Positions 62,154-64,000 of a stretch of 64,000 bases of DNA are shown here, one piece after another. Source of the stretch: Jiangella sp. DSM 45060. Lineage in GTDB: Bacteria > Actinomycetota > Actinomycetes > Jiangellales > Jiangellaceae. The translations under genes were made by a program, and so were the position numbers. Under the pieces are notes generated by a model, which saw nothing but the letters and a program-made list of their open reading frames with translations, did not search any database and had not been told where the DNA came from. The stretch covers positions 5,226,501 through 5,290,500 of the forward strand of contig NZ_LT629771.1 of NCBI RefSeq assembly GCF_900105175.1, given 5' to 3'. Positions within the stretch are counted from its first letter, which is position 1; each line of letters opens with the position of its first letter.

Positions 62154-63524
62154 GTGACGATCCCGACGTCCCACCTGGTCGACGAGGCACTACGGGTACA
62201 GCCGGAGGCCGACGCGTTCCCCACGGTCGACGAGCTGGCCGCGGCGCTGGAGCGCACGCACGCGGCCCACCCGGACGTGACCCGGATCCGCCGGGTGGGC
62301 ACGTCGCGGCTCGGCGAGCCGATCGAGGCCATCACGATCGGCTCCGCGGACCGGCACGCCGTCGTCTTCGGCGGCGTGCACCCGAACGAGCCGATCGGCA
62401 ACATCACCGCCCTGCATCTGATCGAGCGGCTGACGACCGACCGCGAGCTGCTCGACCGCCTGGACTACACCTGGCACATCGTGCCGTGCATCGACCCCGA
62501 CGGCATGCGGCTCAACGAGGGCTGGTTCCGCGGCCCGCTGAACCGGCCCGCCTACGGCCGCCGGTTCTACCGACCGGCCCCGGACGAGCAGGTCGAGTGG
62601 ACGTTCCCGTTCGCCTACAAGAAGGCGTACTTCGACCGGATGATGCCCGAGACGGTCGCGCTGATGCGGCTGATCGACGACACCAAGCCGGCCTTCATGT
62701 GCTCGCTGCACAACGGCGAGTACGGCGGCGTCTACTACTACCTGTCCCGCCCTGAGCCCGAGCTCTACCCGCTGCTGCACCAGATCGCCGCCGACGTCGA
62801 CCTGCCGCTGGACACCGGTGAGCCGGAGGCCCCGTACGTCGACCGGTACGCCCCGGCGATCTTCGGGATGATCCGCAGCGAGGACCAGTACGACTTCACC
62901 GAGGCCGCCGGGCTCGACCCGACGGACCGGCAGGCGGGCGGGTCCAGCGCGGCATACGCCGCGAAGTACGGCACGCTGACGCTGGTCACGGAGATGCCGT
63001 ACTGGATCCACCCCGACGCCAACGACGACACCCTGCTCACCCGCAGCTACGCCGACGTGCTGCGCGAGCAGGCCGGCGGGCTGCGCGAGACCCACGCCCT
63101 GCTGGACCGCATCCTCACCGCGGCCCGGCCCGACCTCACCGCGCGCTCGCCGTTCCTGCGCTCGTCCGAGGCGTTCGTGCCGATACTGGCCAAGGCGGCG
63201 CAGCAGAGCGAGCACCGTGCCGCCGACCCGTCCTCGCAGCGGCCGGCGTCGGTGTCCGAGCAGTTCGGCTGCCTCGACGTCGTGCACATGTTCCGGCTGC
63301 GCTGGGGCGGGACGCTGCTGCGGGCGCTCGACGGCGAGCTGGCCATCGGCAACGGCACGCCGGTCCTGCGCGAGCAGCGGGCCGCGATGGACGCGCTCTA
63401 CGAGACCTGGGCCGCCGAAGCCGCCGAAGTGACCCCCGCGGAGGCCATCCCGTACGGCAAGCTTGCGGCCGTGCAGTACGCCGCCATCCTCGTCACCGCC
63501 GCCCACGCGGCGCGGCAGGGCTGA
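62154..63524 (+). CDS. M14-family zinc carboxypeptidase
   Basis: A 456-residue cytosolic metallopeptidase. Zinc ligands are His76 and Glu79 in GGVHPNEP and His186 in CSLHNGEYGG; the catalytic Glu280 is in TLVTEMPYW. Substrate-side residues lie in DPDGMRLNEGWFRGPLNR. A helical C-terminal extension of about 150 residues follows. It probably trims C-terminal residues, or opens amide bonds, in peptides taken up by the flanking transporter. GTG 62154 is preceded by AGAAGGGCAGA. Confidence 0.88.
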   Translation: MTIPTSHLVDEALRVQPEADAFPTVDELAAALERTHAAHPDVTRIRRVGTSRLGEPIEAITIGSADRHAVVFGGVHPNEPIGNITALHLIERLTTDRELLDRLDYTWHIVPCIDPDGMRLNEGWFRGPLNRPAYGRRFYRPAPDEQVEWTFPFAYKKAYFDRMMPETVALMRLIDDTKPAFMCSLHNGEYGGVYYYLSRPEPELYPLLHQIAADVDLPLDTGEPEAPYVDRYAPAIFGMIRSEDQYDFTEAAGLDPTDRQAGGSSAAYAAKYGTLTLVTEMPYWIHPDANDDTLLTRSYADVLREQAGGLRETHALLDRILTAARPDLTARSPFLRSSEAFVPILAKAAQQSEHRAADPSSQRPASVSEQFGCLDVVHMFRLRWGGTLLRALDGELAIGNGTPVLREQRAAMDALYETWAAEAAEVTPAEAIPYGKLAAVQYAAILVTAAHAARQG

Positions 63525-63535
63525 GGTCGTCCGGT

Positions 63536-64000
63536 ATGAGCAAGTACGTCGTCTCGCGCCTGCTGCAGCTGGTGCTGGTGTTCTTCGGCGTGACGCTGCT
63601 CATCTACCTGGCCGTCTACGCGCTGCCCGGCGACCCGATCCGCGCCCTGGGCGGCGACCGCCAGCTGCCGGAGAGCGTCGTCAACGCGATGCGGGAGCAG
63701 TTCAACCTGAACGACCCCGTGCTGCTGCAGTACCTGAAGTACCTCGGCAACCTGTTCACCGGCGACCTCGGCACCGACTTCAACGGCCGCCCGGTGGCCG
63801 ACCTCATGGGGCAGCGCTGGCCGGTGACGATCCGGCTCGCGCTGACGGCGTGGGTGATCCAGGTCGTCGTCGGCATCGGGCTGGGCGTGCTGACGGCGCT
63901 GCGCAAGGGCACCTGGCTGGACCACACGGTGCTGTTCTTCACCGTCGGCGTGATCTCGATCCCCGTGTTCGTGCTCGCGTACACCGCGCAGATCGTGTTC
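63536..64000 (+). CDS. ABC transporter permease, DppB-like (3' truncated by window end)
   Basis: From ATG 63536 the frame stays open for 155 codons to the end of the window. It begins with a DppB first helix (VVSRLLQLVLVFFGVTLLIYLAVYALPGDP), then LNDPVLLQYLKYLGNLFTGDLGTDF and two more hydrophobic segments. It is the first permease of the peptide-import operon; DppC and ATPase genes are expected beyond the window. Confidence 0.9.
   Translation, partial: MSKYVVSRLLQLVLVFFGVTLLIYLAVYALPGDPIRALGGDRQLPESVVNAMREQFNLNDPVLLQYLKYLGNLFTGDLGTDFNGRPVADLMGQRWPVTIRLALTAWVIQVVVGIGLGVLTALRKGTWLDHTVLFFTVGVISIPVFVLAYTAQIVF

Overview
The DNA is very GC-rich with strong third-position G/C bias, GTG starts are common, and neighbouring genes often overlap by ATGA or GTGA. 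Together with LpqY/Sug-type, DUF1707, XseB-DUF4245 and GbsR genes this points to a high-GC actinobacterium. A soil genus such as Jiangella or a relative would fit, but that is a guess from gene content. No rRNA, intact tRNA, CRISPR array, IS element or prophage is visible.

Region 1 (1-5200): an amide or sugar-derivative catabolic group on the + strand (SDR dehydrogenase, nitrilase-superfamily amidohydrolase, CE4-fold deacetylase). It is followed by an unusual one-component regulator in which a LuxR helix-turn-helix is fused to an AmiC-like periplasmic-binding-protein sensor. Region 2 (5200-19630): a tightly coupled - strand operon reading LacI regulator, Dpp-type permeases, solute-binding lipoprotein, two ATPases, an (alpha/alpha)6 glycoside hydrolase, an FAD oxidoreductase, a DHDPS-family aldolase and a Tat-exported sialidase-like protein. 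A PhyH dioxygenase and an AraC regulator diverge from it. This reads as capture, import and breakdown of an unidentified glycoside.

Region 3 (19630-25860): a decayed P-loop kinase, a KTSC protein, a heterodimeric ABC exporter with one ruined ATP site, DinB-like, RidA and CGNR genes, a possible small RNA and an HNH protein. Region 4 (25868-31282): one 1804-residue DUF4011 helicase/Vsr-like nuclease protein in clearly less GC-rich DNA, probably an acquired anti-phage gene. Region 5 (31480-44150): YchF, RmuC, a two-catalytic-domain chitinase flanked by GC-rich tandem repeats, PAP2 phosphatase, PNPOx-like protein, DUF1707, IspH, XseA/XseB, a candidate toxin-immunity pair and DUF4245.

Region 6 (44230-55450): a molybdate operon with a MerR-HTH/TOBE regulator, an SRPBCC gene behind an orphan operator, a 48-residue membrane protein, two DUF1707 proteins, and an LpqY-SugABC-type (trehalose-like) importer whose ATPase gene is broken by a one-base frameshift. 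A spermidine-synthase-fold protein and a ferritin-like diiron protein follow. Region 7 (55670-64000): FumC, a transglycosylase-like secreted protein, PIN-PhoH, a GbsR/MarR regulator and the start of a second peptide-import operon (lipoprotein, M14 carboxypeptidase, truncated DppB permease). At least seven genes carry a TANNNT hexamer 6-7 nt before the start codon, the signature of leaderless transcription; this decides several starts.
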